Positions 9,184-16,527 of a stretch of 64,000 nt of DNA are shown piece by piece. The notes beneath the pieces are model-generated. The model was given only the letters and a program-made list of their open reading frames with translations. It was not told the origin of the DNA and did no database searches. Numbering within the stretch: position 1 is the stretch's first letter; every line of letters starts with the position of its first letter. The position numbers were made by a program, and so were the translations under genes. This DNA comes from Microbacterium sp. ProA8 (lineage in GTDB: Bacteria > Actinomycetota > Actinomycetes > Actinomycetales > Microbacteriaceae): positions 3,410,001 to 3,474,000 of the forward strand of contig NZ_CP157000.1 in assembly GCF_039905635.1 (NCBI RefSeq). The letters are read 5' to 3'.

Positions 9184-10060
9184 TGGCGAACACCCCCTGG
9201 AGCTGGGCCATGACGGCGGTCCAGACACCGGTCACCATCAGGAGGCCCAGCACGATGAGCAGCACCCCGCCGATGACGTTCACGGCGCGGATGTGTCGGC
9301 GGACGAACGAGACCGAGCGCGTCGCCCAGCCGAAGCCGAGGGTGAGCAGGAGGAACGGGATGCCGAGCCCCAGCGAGTAGGCCACGCCGAGGAGCGCCGC
9401 GCGCGCCGCCGACCCGGAGTCGAACGCCATCGTGAGGATCACGGCGAGGGTGGGGCCGATGCACGGCGCCCAGCCGATGCCGAGCGCAATGCCCAGCAGC
9501 GGCGCGCCGATCAGCCCGAGGTTGCCGCGCACCTGCGGCCGCGTGATGCGCTGCGCCATGCCGAACCAGCCGATGAAGACGAGGCCCATCGCGATGATGA
9601 CCACACCGAGGATGCGGGTGATGAGGTCGGCGTACTCGAACAGGAAGCGCCCCAGCGTGCCGCCGAGCATCGCCATGCTGACGAAGACGACGGTGAACCC
9701 GGCGATGAACAGCAGCACGCCGAGCACGAGGCGCCCGCGCCCGGGTTCGATGACGTCCGCGGGTTCGGCGCGTTTCGTCTCGGTCGCTGGCGCTCCCTCG
9801 CTCAACGACCCAGGGCTCTCGGTCGTTGAGCGAGCGACGAACGAGCGAGACGAAACGCCTCGGACCTTCGAGGAGCCCTCCGCCGCGGCATCCGTTCCCA
9901 CGCGCACCGGTCGTGGGCTCACCGCGCCGCCGATGAAGCCGAGGTACCCCGGAACCAGCGGAAGCACGCACGGGGAGAGGAACGAGATCGCGCCCGCGAG
10001 GACCGCGATCGGGATCGCGATGAGCAGCGACCCGTCGGCGACCAGCGCGCCGAGGTTCAC
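9164..10060 (-). CDS. ccdA: Cytochrome c biogenesis / thiol-disulfide transporter CcdA
   Basis: Membrane protein that passes reducing equivalents from cytoplasmic thioredoxin to the extracytoplasmic CcmG/TlpA-type protein encoded just upstream. The first helix carries the family signature LSPCVLPLVPGYLGFIGG with the redox cysteine; the partner cysteine is in GIGWAPCIGPTLA. Start is GTG 10060, behind a strong GGAGGAG site and overlapping the tlpA stop. At 298 residues it is longer than the usual ~240. The excess is a hydrophilic loop after helix 1, part of which (residues about 68-97) is encoded by a palindromic genomic repeat, described separately. Confidence 0.93.
   Translation of the reverse strand: MNLGALVADGSLLIAIPIAVLAGAISFLSPCVLPLVPGYLGFIGGAVSPRPVRVGTDAAAEGSSKVRGVSSRSFVARSTTESPGSLSEGAPATETKRAEPADVIEPGRGRLVLGVLLFIAGFTVVFVSMAMLGGTLGRFLFEYADLITRILGVVIIAMGLVFIGWFGMAQRITRPQVRGNLGLIGAPLLGIALGIGWAPCIGPTLAVILTMAFDSGSAARAALLGVAYSLGLGIPFLLLTLGFGWATRSVSFVRRHIRAVNVIGGVLLIVLGLLMVTGVWTAVMAQLQGVFASVPAPL
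9770..9858. repeat. Palindromic repeat (GTTGAGCGAGCG family) inside ccdA
   Basis: An 89-bp inverted repeat. The outer arms are GCGTTTCGTCTCG and its complement; the inner arms are TCGCTCAACGACC and its complement, around a short centre. It is the same element as at 20843-20942 but sits in frame inside ccdA and is translated as a Ser/Arg/Glu-rich loop. Elements of this sequence class are known to be scattered in Microbacteriaceae genomes. Confidence 0.85.
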
Positions 10061-10695
10061 GACTCCTCCAGCGTCTCGCGCACGATGGTCTCGAGGATGG
10101 ACGCGTCTTCGATCTGTCCCACCAGGCGGGCGGCGACCCGGCCGTCCTTGTCGAGCACGAGCGTGACCGGCACGGCGTTCAGCGGGGTCTCACCAGCGAA
10201 CGCGAGTTTGATCGACCCGTCCTCGGTCGCGAGGGCGCTCGGGTAGGAGACGCCGTACGTCTCGGCGAAGGCGCGTGACGCCTCGGCGCCGTCGTAGAGG
10301 TTCACGCCCAGGAACGAGACATCCTGCCCCTCGAACGCCGCGTCGGCGGCGGCGAGCTCGGGCGCCTCGACCCGGCACGGCGCGCAGCCGGCGTACCAGA
10401 AGTTCACGACCAGCACGTCGCCCGCGTAGTCGGCACTCGACGCCGTGCCGCCGGTGTCGAGGACAGCGTCGAACTCGACCGGCTCCGTGCGCTCGTCCGT
10501 CGAGATCTCGTCGACGGCGAAGCCGTCGGCCGCGACGAAGCCCTTGTTGTCACCGGAGCGGTACTGCTCGGCGAGGGGATCGCTCGTGCACGCGGCAAGT
10601 CCCGCGATCAGTCCGACGACGAGCAGAGCGGATGCCGCGGCCTTCGCCCTGCGTCTCGTCCCGCTTCGCCCGCTCAGCGACCGACGCCCGGTCAT
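10057..10695 (-). CDS. TlpA/ResA-like thioredoxin-fold lipoprotein
   Basis: Extracytoplasmic thiol-disulfide reductant that keeps the CXXCH cysteines of apocytochrome c reduced, recharged by CcdA. 212 residues. A basic N terminus and hydrophobic core end in the lipobox LAAC with the modified Cys at about 36. The thioredoxin active site is WYAGCAPC (Cys about 104 and 107), followed by a cis-Pro region (NAVPVTLVLDKDGR). Start ATG 10695 overlaps the upstream phosphatase stop as ATGA, and its own stop overlaps the ccdA GTG start. This coupling supports one operon for the cytochrome c maturation module. Confidence 0.92.
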   Translation of the reverse strand: MTGRRSLSGRSGTRRRAKAAASALLVVGLIAGLAACTSDPLAEQYRSGDNKGFVAADGFAVDEISTDERTEPVEFDAVLDTGGTASSADYAGDVLVVNFWYAGCAPCRVEAPELAAADAAFEGQDVSFLGVNLYDGAEASRAFAETYGVSYPSALATEDGSIKLAFAGETPLNAVPVTLVLDKDGRVAARLVGQIEDASILETIVRETLEES

Positions 10696-11321
10696 ACCGC
10701 CCCCACATCCACGGCGCCGGCCGTCGACGCCGGCTCGGCGTAGGCGATCTCGGTCCACTTCTTGTCGACCATCTCGAAGCTCGTCACGCTCGACAGCGCG
10801 CATCGTCTCTCGCGGGGGTCGTGCCGCAGCGGCAGCGCCGCGACCGCGAGGTGCGTGATCCAGATCGGCAGCTGATGCGACACGATGACCACGTCGCCGG
10901 CGTCCGCGGCATCCCATGCGTGCGTCATGGCCGAGTTCATGCGGCCCACGACGTCCGCGTACGGCTCGCCCCAGCTGGGCAGGGCCGGCTTGCGCAGATG
11001 GCGCCAGTTCCACGGGTTGATGAGGGCGATCGCCATGCGCTTGCCCTCGAAGACGTTGGTCGGCTCGATGACGCGCTCGTCGATGACGGGGTCCAGGCCG
11101 AACATCTCGGCGAACGGCTCGGCGGATTCCTGGGTGCGCTGCAGCGGCGAGCAGACCAGCGTCGAGACCGGTCGCTCGAGCGAAGCGACGTACTCCGCGG
11201 CCTGACGGGCCATGCGGCGGCCGTCCGCGCTGAGGCCGTATCCCGGCAGTCGCCCGTAGAGCACGCGGGCGGGGTTGTGAACCTCCCCGTGGCGCACGAG
11301 ATGAAGGCGAGCTGCGGGCAC
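10692..11321 (-). CDS. Histidine phosphatase (phosphoglycerate mutase-like) family protein
   Basis: 209 residues. The phospho-acceptor histidine lies in LHLVRHGEVHN at the N terminus; the second catalytic His is in VVIVSHQLPIW. This is the histidine phosphatase superfamily fold, but the sequence does not show the full set of glycolytic mutase residues, so a phosphatase of unknown small substrate is more likely than a glycolytic enzyme. It is first in the cytochrome c maturation operon, coupled to the thioredoxin-like gene by an ATGA overlap, an arrangement common in actinobacteria. Start is GTG 11321. Confidence 0.88.
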   Translation of the reverse strand: MPAARLHLVRHGEVHNPARVLYGRLPGYGLSADGRRMARQAAEYVASLERPVSTLVCSPLQRTQESAEPFAEMFGLDPVIDERVIEPTNVFEGKRMAIALINPWNWRHLRKPALPSWGEPYADVVGRMNSAMTHAWDAADAGDVVIVSHQLPIWITHLAVAALPLRHDPRERRCALSSVTSFEMVDKKWTEIAYAEPASTAGAVDVGAV

Positions 11322-11389
11322 CGCCCCAGTCTACGTGGGGCTCGTCTATGGGCCGGCTGAGCGTGCTCCCAGGTTCCGACGCCTCGCAC

Positions 11390-12070
11390 TCAGTCGAGCT
11401 CGGGCTCGCCGCGTCGATCGCGGGAGTCGCGTCCGGCGAGCGCCTCGCGCACGCGCACCCAGACGAACCACGCGAAGGCCGCCGCGGCGACGGCGATCAC
11501 CACGTACTGCAAGATGTCGGCATAGCGCTCGACGATGTGCCAGGACTCGCCGAGGAAGTACCCCGAGAACACGAAGATCGAGTTCCAGAGCAGGCTGCCC
11601 GCCGCCGTCAGCAGGGCGAACCGCCACACCGGCATGCGGGTGATGCCGGCCGGGATGGAGATGAGACTGCGGAAGATCGGGATCATGCGCCCGAAGAACA
11701 CGGCCTTGCCGCCGTGCCGTTCGAACCAGGCGACCGTGCGGTCGATGTCTTCCGGCTTCAGGAGCGGCATCTTCGCCGCGATCGCCCGCAGCCGCGCGAC
11801 GCCCAGCCAGGCGCCGAGGCCGTACAGCAGCAGCGCCCCGATGATCGAACCCGCGGTCGTCCACACGAGGGCCTCGATGACGGTGAACGAGCCACGGCTC
11901 GCGGCCAGTCCCGCCATCGGCAGGATCACCTCGCTGGGCAGCGGCGGGAAGAGGTTCTCCATCGCGATCGCGATGCCCGCACCGGCGGGCCCGATCACAT
12001 CCATGAGCGAGACCGCCCAGTCGGCGAGCGTGCTCAGCCAGGATCCGTCGTTCGTCTTCACGGTCGTCAT
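11390..12070 (-). CDS. DedA family membrane protein
   Basis: 226-residue integral membrane protein of the DedA/SNARE-associated (PF09335) family, members of which act in membrane lipid flipping and homeostasis. The family core is visible: PPLPSEVILPMAGLAASRG near residue 43-60, GALLLYGLGAWLG, and the arginine-containing FFGRMIPIFRSLISIPAG loop near the middle. The C terminus is a short charged tail. It is transcribed toward the cytochrome operon but separated from it by 68 bp, and diverges from aspS. Confidence 0.93.
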   Translation of the reverse strand: MTTVKTNDGSWLSTLADWAVSLMDVIGPAGAGIAIAMENLFPPLPSEVILPMAGLAASRGSFTVIEALVWTTAGSIIGALLLYGLGAWLGVARLRAIAAKMPLLKPEDIDRTVAWFERHGGKAVFFGRMIPIFRSLISIPAGITRMPVWRFALLTAAGSLLWNSIFVFSGYFLGESWHIVERYADILQYVVIAVAAAAFAWFVWVRVREALAGRDSRDRRGEPELD

Positions 12071-12252
12071 TCCGGGTTCCAGATCTGTGGGCGGGCTCGA
12101 GGATGGCGGCGGCCGTGCCGTGAGGGCGACGACTTCTCCACGCTAGGCGGGGCGGGTGAATCGTTCCTGGGTGCCAGCCCCCGAATCCCTCAGGGGGTCG
12201 CCCGCGGGCTCCGGGCATGGGCACGAGATGCCGCGACGTAGACTTGTCGCTC

Positions 12253-13593
12253 GTGACCGAACGCGTTCTCGTCAACCAGCTCAAGGGCCTCTCCGACGGC
12301 CCCGTCTCCGTCTCCGGATGGGTCGAGACCGTCCGGGATCAGAAGAAGGTGCAGTTCGTCATCCTTCGCGACGAGACCGGGGCGGTGCAGCTGGTCAACC
12401 CGGCGACGCGGCCGGCAGAGGACGGGTCGGAACAGGATGCTGCAGCCCTGGCCCTCACGGACCTCATCTCGAACCTCGCCACCGGCACGTTCCTGACGGT
12501 CGCGGGTGAGCTGAAGCACGACGAGCGCGTGAAGCTCGGCGGCGTCGAGATCAAGATCGGCGCACTCGACATCGCGGCCGCCGCTCTCCCCGAGACGCCC
12601 ATCGCCGCCGACAGCGGCATGGACAAGCGCATGGACTGGCGCTTCCTCGACCTCCGCCAGCGCCGAAACAACCTCATCTTCCGCGTGCAGACGACCCTCG
12701 AGCACGCCTTCCGCTCGTATTGGATCGACCGCGACTACATCGAGGTGCACTCGCCGAAGCTCATGGCCTCGGCATCCGAGTCCAACGCGGAGCTGTTCTC
12801 GCTCGAGTACTTCGGAGACCAGACGGCGTACCTCGCGCAGTCGCCGCAGTTCTTCAAGCAGATGGCGCAGGTTGCCGGCTTCGGCAAGATCTTCGAGATC
12901 GCTCCGGCCTTCCGCGCCGACCCGTCGTTCACCTCGCGCCACGCCACGGAGTTCACCTCGGTCGACGCCGAGATCAGCTGGATCGACTCGCACGAGGACG
13001 TCGCCGCGATGCAGGAGGAGCTGCTGCAGACCGCGTTCCAGGCGGTGAAGGACAAGCACGGCGCCGAGATCGAGGAGCTGTTCGGCCTCGAGGTGCAGGT
13101 GCCGGCCATCCCCTTCCCGCGCATCCCGCTCGCCGAGGCGCGCGAGATCGTGAAGAGCCGCGGCTACGAGATCCCGCGCACCGACGGCGACCTCGACCCC
13201 GAGGGCGAGCGTCAGATCTCGGCCCACGTCGAGGAGACGTACGGACACCAGTTCGTGTTCATCACCGACTACCACCCCGAGATCCGCGCGTTCTACCACA
13301 TGCGCGACGAAGAGACCGGCCTGACGAAGTCGTACGACCTGCTGTTCAAGGGCGTCGAGATCACGACGGGCGCGCAGCGCGAGCACCGCGTCGACGTGCT
13401 CATCGAGCAGGCGAAGGAGAAGGGTCTCGGTGCCGAGCACCTCGACTTCTACTTCGACTTCTTCCGCTACGGCGCCCCGCCCCACGGCGGCTTCGGTATG
13501 GGCCTCGCGCGCGTGCTCATGCTGCTGCTCGGCGAGTCGTCGATCCGCGAGGTCACCTACCTCTTCCGCGGTCCGACGCGCCTCGCGCCCTGA
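12253..13593 (+). CDS. aspS: Aspartyl-tRNA synthetase, archaeal-type (probably aspartate--tRNA(Asn/Asp) ligase)
   Basis: Class II synthetase charging tRNA-Asp, and probably also tRNA-Asn for amidation by GatCAB. 446 residues from GTG 12253; the in-frame upstream GTG at 12217 would add a poorly conserved tail. An N-terminal OB-fold anticodon domain (VSVSGWVETVRDQKKVQFVILRD) is followed by the catalytic core with motif 2 (FRADPSFTSRHATEFTSVD) and motif 3 (GGFGMGLARVLMLLLG). It lacks the ~130-residue GAD insertion of bacterial AspRS, so it is the short archaeal/eukaryotic form. Non-discriminating specificity is inferred from the type and not proven by a residue I can read. Confidence 0.92.
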   Translation: MTERVLVNQLKGLSDGPVSVSGWVETVRDQKKVQFVILRDETGAVQLVNPATRPAEDGSEQDAAALALTDLISNLATGTFLTVAGELKHDERVKLGGVEIKIGALDIAAAALPETPIAADSGMDKRMDWRFLDLRQRRNNLIFRVQTTLEHAFRSYWIDRDYIEVHSPKLMASASESNAELFSLEYFGDQTAYLAQSPQFFKQMAQVAGFGKIFEIAPAFRADPSFTSRHATEFTSVDAEISWIDSHEDVAAMQEELLQTAFQAVKDKHGAEIEELFGLEVQVPAIPFPRIPLAEAREIVKSRGYEIPRTDGDLDPEGERQISAHVEETYGHQFVFITDYHPEIRAFYHMRDEETGLTKSYDLLFKGVEITTGAQREHRVDVLIEQAKEKGLGAEHLDFYFDFFRYGAPPHGGFGMGLARVLMLLLGESSIREVTYLFRGPTRLAP

Positions 13594-13678
13594 TCCCGGA
13601 CGCCGGCCCACACCCGCCCCTGACCGGGACGGCGCGGGGCCGACCAGCGCGTACACGCGGATGTGGTAATCCTCGAGA

Positions 13679-14500
13679 GTGACGATCACCCTCGACGGAC
13701 TCCAGAACTTCCGGGACCTCGGCGGCCTCCCCCTCGCAACAGGCGGCAGCGTGCGCCCCACCGTGCTCTACCGCTCCGAGGGGCTCATCGGCCTGACCGA
13801 CGCGGGGGTGGCGGACCTCTCGGCGAGCCCCATCGGCGTGATCGTGGATTTCCGCACGCCGATGGAGCAGGCCGCCGCGCCTGACCGTCTGCCTGCCGAC
13901 CGCGCCCTCGATGTGGTCGAGCTCTCCGTCCTCGAAGGCGCGCTCACCGGCGCTGCCGGCGCCGCGGCGCGGGCCGACGGCCCCATCGACACCGGCATGG
14001 CGAAGCAGATCCTCGCGACCCTCCCCCGCCTCGGCGAGCTCTACGTCCAGATGCTCGAACACGGCGCGACCTCGTTCGCCGAGGCGGCCCGCCGCATCTC
14101 GGCACCCCGACGGAGCGAGGCGCCACAGGACGCGGGGACCGTCGACGGCCACGCGTCCGCGGTCCTGATCCACTGCACCGCCGGCAAGGACCGCACCGGC
14201 GTGGCGGTGGCGCTCATCCTCGACGCGGTCGGCGTCGACCGCGATGCGGTGATCGCCGACTACGCCGTCTCGGAGCGCAACCTCGCCGGCCCATGGGCGG
14301 ACCGCATGCTCGCCGGCATCGAGCAGATGGGCGCGCCGCTGACGCCCGAGATCCGCGAACTGGTCACCGGCACGCCTCCGGCGGCCATCGCCCAGGCGCT
14401 GTCGTGGATCGACGAGCACGGCGGCTCGGCGGCATACCTGCGGTCGGGCGGCCTCACCGGCGCCGAACTCGACGCCCTCCGCACCCGCCTCGCCGGCTGA
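13679..14500 (+). CDS. Protein tyrosine phosphatase (Y_phosphatase3 type)
   Basis: 273 residues. The N terminus NFRDLGGLPLATGG and the P-loop HCTAGKDRTG, with catalytic Cys and Arg near residue 163-169, are diagnostic for the bacterial tyrosine/lipid phosphatase family (MptpB-like, PF13350). A short insertion at residues 140-156 (RRSEAPQDAG) precedes the P-loop. Start is GTG 13679. It follows aspS by 85 bp and may be co-transcribed. The substrate could be phosphotyrosine, phosphoserine or phosphoinositide. Confidence 0.9.
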   Translation: MTITLDGLQNFRDLGGLPLATGGSVRPTVLYRSEGLIGLTDAGVADLSASPIGVIVDFRTPMEQAAAPDRLPADRALDVVELSVLEGALTGAAGAAARADGPIDTGMAKQILATLPRLGELYVQMLEHGATSFAEAARRISAPRRSEAPQDAGTVDGHASAVLIHCTAGKDRTGVAVALILDAVGVDRDAVIADYAVSERNLAGPWADRMLAGIEQMGAPLTPEIRELVTGTPPAAIAQALSWIDEHGGSAAYLRSGGLTGAELDALRTRLAG

Positions 14501-14540
14501 CCCCGCAGCATCCGTAGCGAGCCGTCCTCACCCGCGCCGT

Positions 14541-14669
14541 TCCTCATCTGAGGAGCAAGAGCGGATCGCGCCCCGCGACCTTCTGATCCTCATTCGAGGA
14601 ACAGCCCCGGAATGCGGGCGGCTATCCGGCGGGTCGTCCCGCATCCCGGCTCACGTCCTCAGCTGAGGA
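14541..14669. promoter_or_regulatory. Three 14-bp palindromes TCCTCA-NN-TGAGGA
   Basis: Sites at 14541-14554 (TCCTCATCTGAGGA), 14587-14600 (TCCTCATTCGAGGA) and 14656-14669 (TCCTCAGCTGAGGA). The first and third are perfect 6-bp arms; the second has one mismatch. Sites two and three share the extension AACA. They lie in the 228-bp gap between the 3' ends of the convergent phosphatase and glutaredoxin genes, where a promoter would not be expected. I recognise no regulator for them, and nothing else is visible in the gap. Confidence 0.6.
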
Positions 14670-14728
14670 ACACGGATGCCGCGGCCCCACGCGCCCGCCG
14701 GGACGGTCGTCGCGCGCGAGCAGGGACG

Positions 14729-14980
14729 TCAGCGGGCGGCGGCGAGGGCCGCGCGCAGGCGGTCGGGCGACACACGCCAGTGGCCGTGGAGCTCGCCGTC
14801 GATGAGCACGACGGGGATCTTCTCCCACCACTGCGCGTAGAGCGCGGGGTCGTCGGCGATCGAGAGCTCATCGAGGTCGACGGCGTCCTCGGGGAGTTCG
14901 GCGACGACCGTCTCGACGACCTCTCGGGCGACGTCGCACAGGTGGCAGTCCGGCTTGCCGATGAGGGTGATGGTCGTCAT
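14729..14980 (-). CDS. Glutaredoxin-like thioredoxin-fold protein
   Basis: 83 residues; small redox protein beginning TTITLIGKPDCHLCDVAREVV with a CHLC active site near residues 12-15, as in the glutaredoxin-like DUF836 (PF05768) family. The cis-Pro segment KIPVVLIDGELHGHWR follows. ATG 14980 is chosen because the fold begins immediately there. It lies 43 bp downstream of the rhodanese gene on the same strand and they are probably co-transcribed. In actinobacteria such proteins are commonly small stand-alone thiol oxidoreductases; the partner is unknown. Confidence 0.9.
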   Translation of the reverse strand: MTTITLIGKPDCHLCDVAREVVETVVAELPEDAVDLDELSIADDPALYAQWWEKIPVVLIDGELHGHWRVSPDRLRAALAAAR

Positions 14981-15023
14981 CGCGGCACCGCCGTCACACC
15001 GATCGCCGTCTGGCCCGTCGCCG

Positions 15024-15317
15024 TCACGCCTCGACCGGGTAGCCGGCGGCGATCCACTCGTTCGTGCCGCCGTCGACGTTGGTCGCGTCGTAGCCGCGCG
15101 CCTCGAGCGCCTCGACCACGCGGCCCGAACGGCCGCCGATCGCGCAGATGACGTCGAACGCGCCGTCGGGCAGCTCGTCGAGCCGGCTGCCGATCGCGGA
15201 CATCGGGATGTTGACCGCACCGGGAACGTGCCCGGCGGCGAACTCGTCGACCTCGCGCACGTCGATGAGCGGGGTGCCGGCGCGTTCACGCAGCTGCTGA
15301 ACGGTGATGGACTTCAT
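15024..15317 (-). CDS. Rhodanese-like single-domain protein
   Basis: 97-residue single rhodanese domain: PLIDVREVDEFAAGHVPGAVNIP at the N terminus, then the catalytic loop CAIGGRSGR with the persulfide-forming cysteine, and a C terminus NVDGGTNEWIAAGYPV. It likely carries sulfane sulfur between a donor and cellular acceptors. Start ATG 15317 (TITVQQL follows) matches the domain edge. It shares strand and spacing with the downstream glutaredoxin, suggesting a small sulfur/thiol unit. Confidence 0.92.
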   Translation of the reverse strand: MKSITVQQLRERAGTPLIDVREVDEFAAGHVPGAVNIPMSAIGSRLDELPDGAFDVICAIGGRSGRVVEALEARGYDATNVDGGTNEWIAAGYPVEA

Positions 15318-15366
15318 GTCGGCCTCTCGGGTCGCGGCTCCGCACGGCGGAGCAGGGGCATACACG

Positions 15367-15392
15367 AAGCGCCCGTCCGAAGACAGGCGCTT
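15367..15392 (-). terminator. Intrinsic terminator hairpin of bS22
   Basis: On the minus strand, read after the bS22 stop: AAGCGCC, one unpaired T, GTC, loop TTCG, GAC, one unpaired G, GGCGCTT. A ten-base-pair stem closed by a stable UUCG tetraloop; there is no long U-tract, which is usual for high-GC actinobacteria. Confidence 0.75.
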
Positions 15393-15406
15393 GGTGCGGA
15401 TGCCGC

Positions 15407-15505
15407 TTACTTCTTGTTGCGGCGCTGGTGGCGAGTCTTGCGAAGCAGCTTGCGGTGCTTCTTCTTCGCCATGCGCTTGCGGCGCTTCTTGATGACAGAA
15501 CCCAC
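15407..15505 (-). CDS. 30S ribosomal protein bS22 (AURKAIP1/COX24 domain, 32 residues)
   Basis: GTG 15505 to TAA gives a 32-residue, extremely basic peptide: VGSVIKKRRKRMAKKKH then RKLLRKTRHQRRNKK. This is nearly identical in pattern to the small-subunit protein bS22 of mycobacteria, a component of the actinobacterial ribosome. In mycobacteria this gene sits directly beside a small HTH gene (the Rv0500A/Rv0500B pair). Here the two are pushed apart by the SDR/sigma cassette. A UUCG hairpin terminator follows. Confidence 0.93.
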   Translation of the reverse strand: MGSVIKKRRKRMAKKKHRKLLRKTRHQRRNKK

Positions 15506-15590
15506 GGAAAACCTCACTATGTCGGGGTCTGGGCGCGGCGTGTGCGGCGCCCGGGAACGAGCAGATACGAAAAATGCCTCGGATCAGTCT

Positions 15591-15632
15591 AGCCGACGTC
15601 GGCGATCGGCCGTTGCAGGGCTTCGGTGACGG
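15591..15632. repeat. 42-bp direct repeat, left copy
   Basis: Identical over 42 bp to 17717-17758, the last coding bases of the HTH gene. This copy keeps a stop codon in the same frame (TAG instead of TGA) and lies between bS22 and the SDR gene. It looks like the original 3' end of the HTH gene left behind after insertion. Confidence 0.9.
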
Positions 15633-15642
15633 GGGCCCCGGC

Positions 15643-16371
15643 TCATACTGCCGGTTCGAGCAGCGCCGCATTGGCCCGCTCGAACGCCTTGAGCTGTCCG
15701 TTGTTCCAGCCTTGCTCGAACTGGACCGAGACCGGGTCGGGGAAGATCTCGTCCGCTCCGCGCGCGAGCCCGTCGTAGATCGCCGCGGCCACGACCGACG
15801 GCGCCGTCTTCGGGATATCGAGAGCGCTCGTCATGTCGGTGTCCATCGGTCCGGCGAGCACCGCGTGCACGCGGATGCCCCGCGCAGCCAGCAGTCCGCG
15901 CTGCGCTTGCGACACCGAGAGCAGCGCGGCCTTCGAGACGGAGTACGAGGCCATCACGGGGAGGTTGGCCAGGGCGGCGATCGACCCCACGTTCACGACG
16001 GCGCCGCCGCGGGCCGCGAGCGAGGCGACGAGGGCGTTCGTCAGGCGCACCGGCCCCAGCAGGTTCACGCTCAGGTGCTCCTCGAGCACGCCGGGATCGG
16101 TGAGATCGTCGAACAGACCGAGGGCGGCATTGTTGATCAGGATGTCGACATCGGGGGCCTGCGCGGCGACGTCGTCGATCGAGCCCTGGTCCGCGACGTC
16201 CAATTCCAGGCGCGTCACGCGCGCATCCGGATGCGCGAACACCGTGCGGGAGGCGGCGTACACGCGCGCCGCGCCGCGTTCCAGCGCACCGTCGACGAGC
16301 GCTCGGCCGAGTCCGCGGCTCGCGCCGGTGATGAGCAGGGTCCGCCGTTCGAGAGCGTGTTCATTAGGCAT
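15643..16371 (-). CDS. SDR family NAD(P)-dependent oxidoreductase
   Basis: 242 residues, classical short-chain dehydrogenase. The cofactor motif TGASRGLGRAL is at about residue 15, NNAALGLF near 87, catalytic Ser in VNVGSIAAL and YSVSK near residue 145 supplying Tyr and Lys. An Arg in the first motif and no acidic residue after beta-2 point to NADPH, an inference. It is divergent from the ECF sigma gene with 156 bp between. Oxidoreductase genes next to SnoaL-tailed ECF sigma factors are a recurrent actinobacterial arrangement, so it is probably the sigma factor's target. Confidence 0.88.
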   Translation of the reverse strand: MPNEHALERRTLLITGASRGLGRALVDGALERGAARVYAASRTVFAHPDARVTRLELDVADQGSIDDVAAQAPDVDILINNAALGLFDDLTDPGVLEEHLSVNLLGPVRLTNALVASLAARGGAVVNVGSIAALANLPVMASYSVSKAALLSVSQAQRGLLAARGIRVHAVLAGPMDTDMTSALDIPKTAPSVVAAAIYDGLARGADEIFPDPVSVQFEQGWNNGQLKAFERANAALLEPAV

Positions 16372-16473
16372 CGCAGTCTCCTTCCAGAAACGATTCGCTC
16401 ATGCAGACGCACCGAACGAGTCCAACTGGTCACCGCCCCGGGATGCCGCGCGACCGATTCCCGGCGGTCGCGG

Positions 16474-16501
16474 TGTCGACAAGAGTGTGGAACGGGACGA
16501 T
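16474..16501 (+). promoter_or_regulatory. Possible ECF-type promoter of the sigma factor gene
   Basis: TGTCGAC (16474-16480), 17-nt spacer, CGAT (16498-16501), ending 26 bp before the sigma-factor ATG. This resembles the TGTCACA / CGTC promoters recognised by SnoaL-tailed ECF sigma factors, and would mean autoregulation. The match is partial. Confidence 0.3.
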
Positions 16502-16527
16502 GATCCCGATGGGGAAGGCGAGGCGTC

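Noticed and set aside
10692..11321. Assignment of the histidine phosphatase as glycolytic phosphoglycerate mutase
   Set aside because: Only the general superfamily histidines are seen, and its operon context is cytochrome c maturation, so a specific glycolytic call is not supported.
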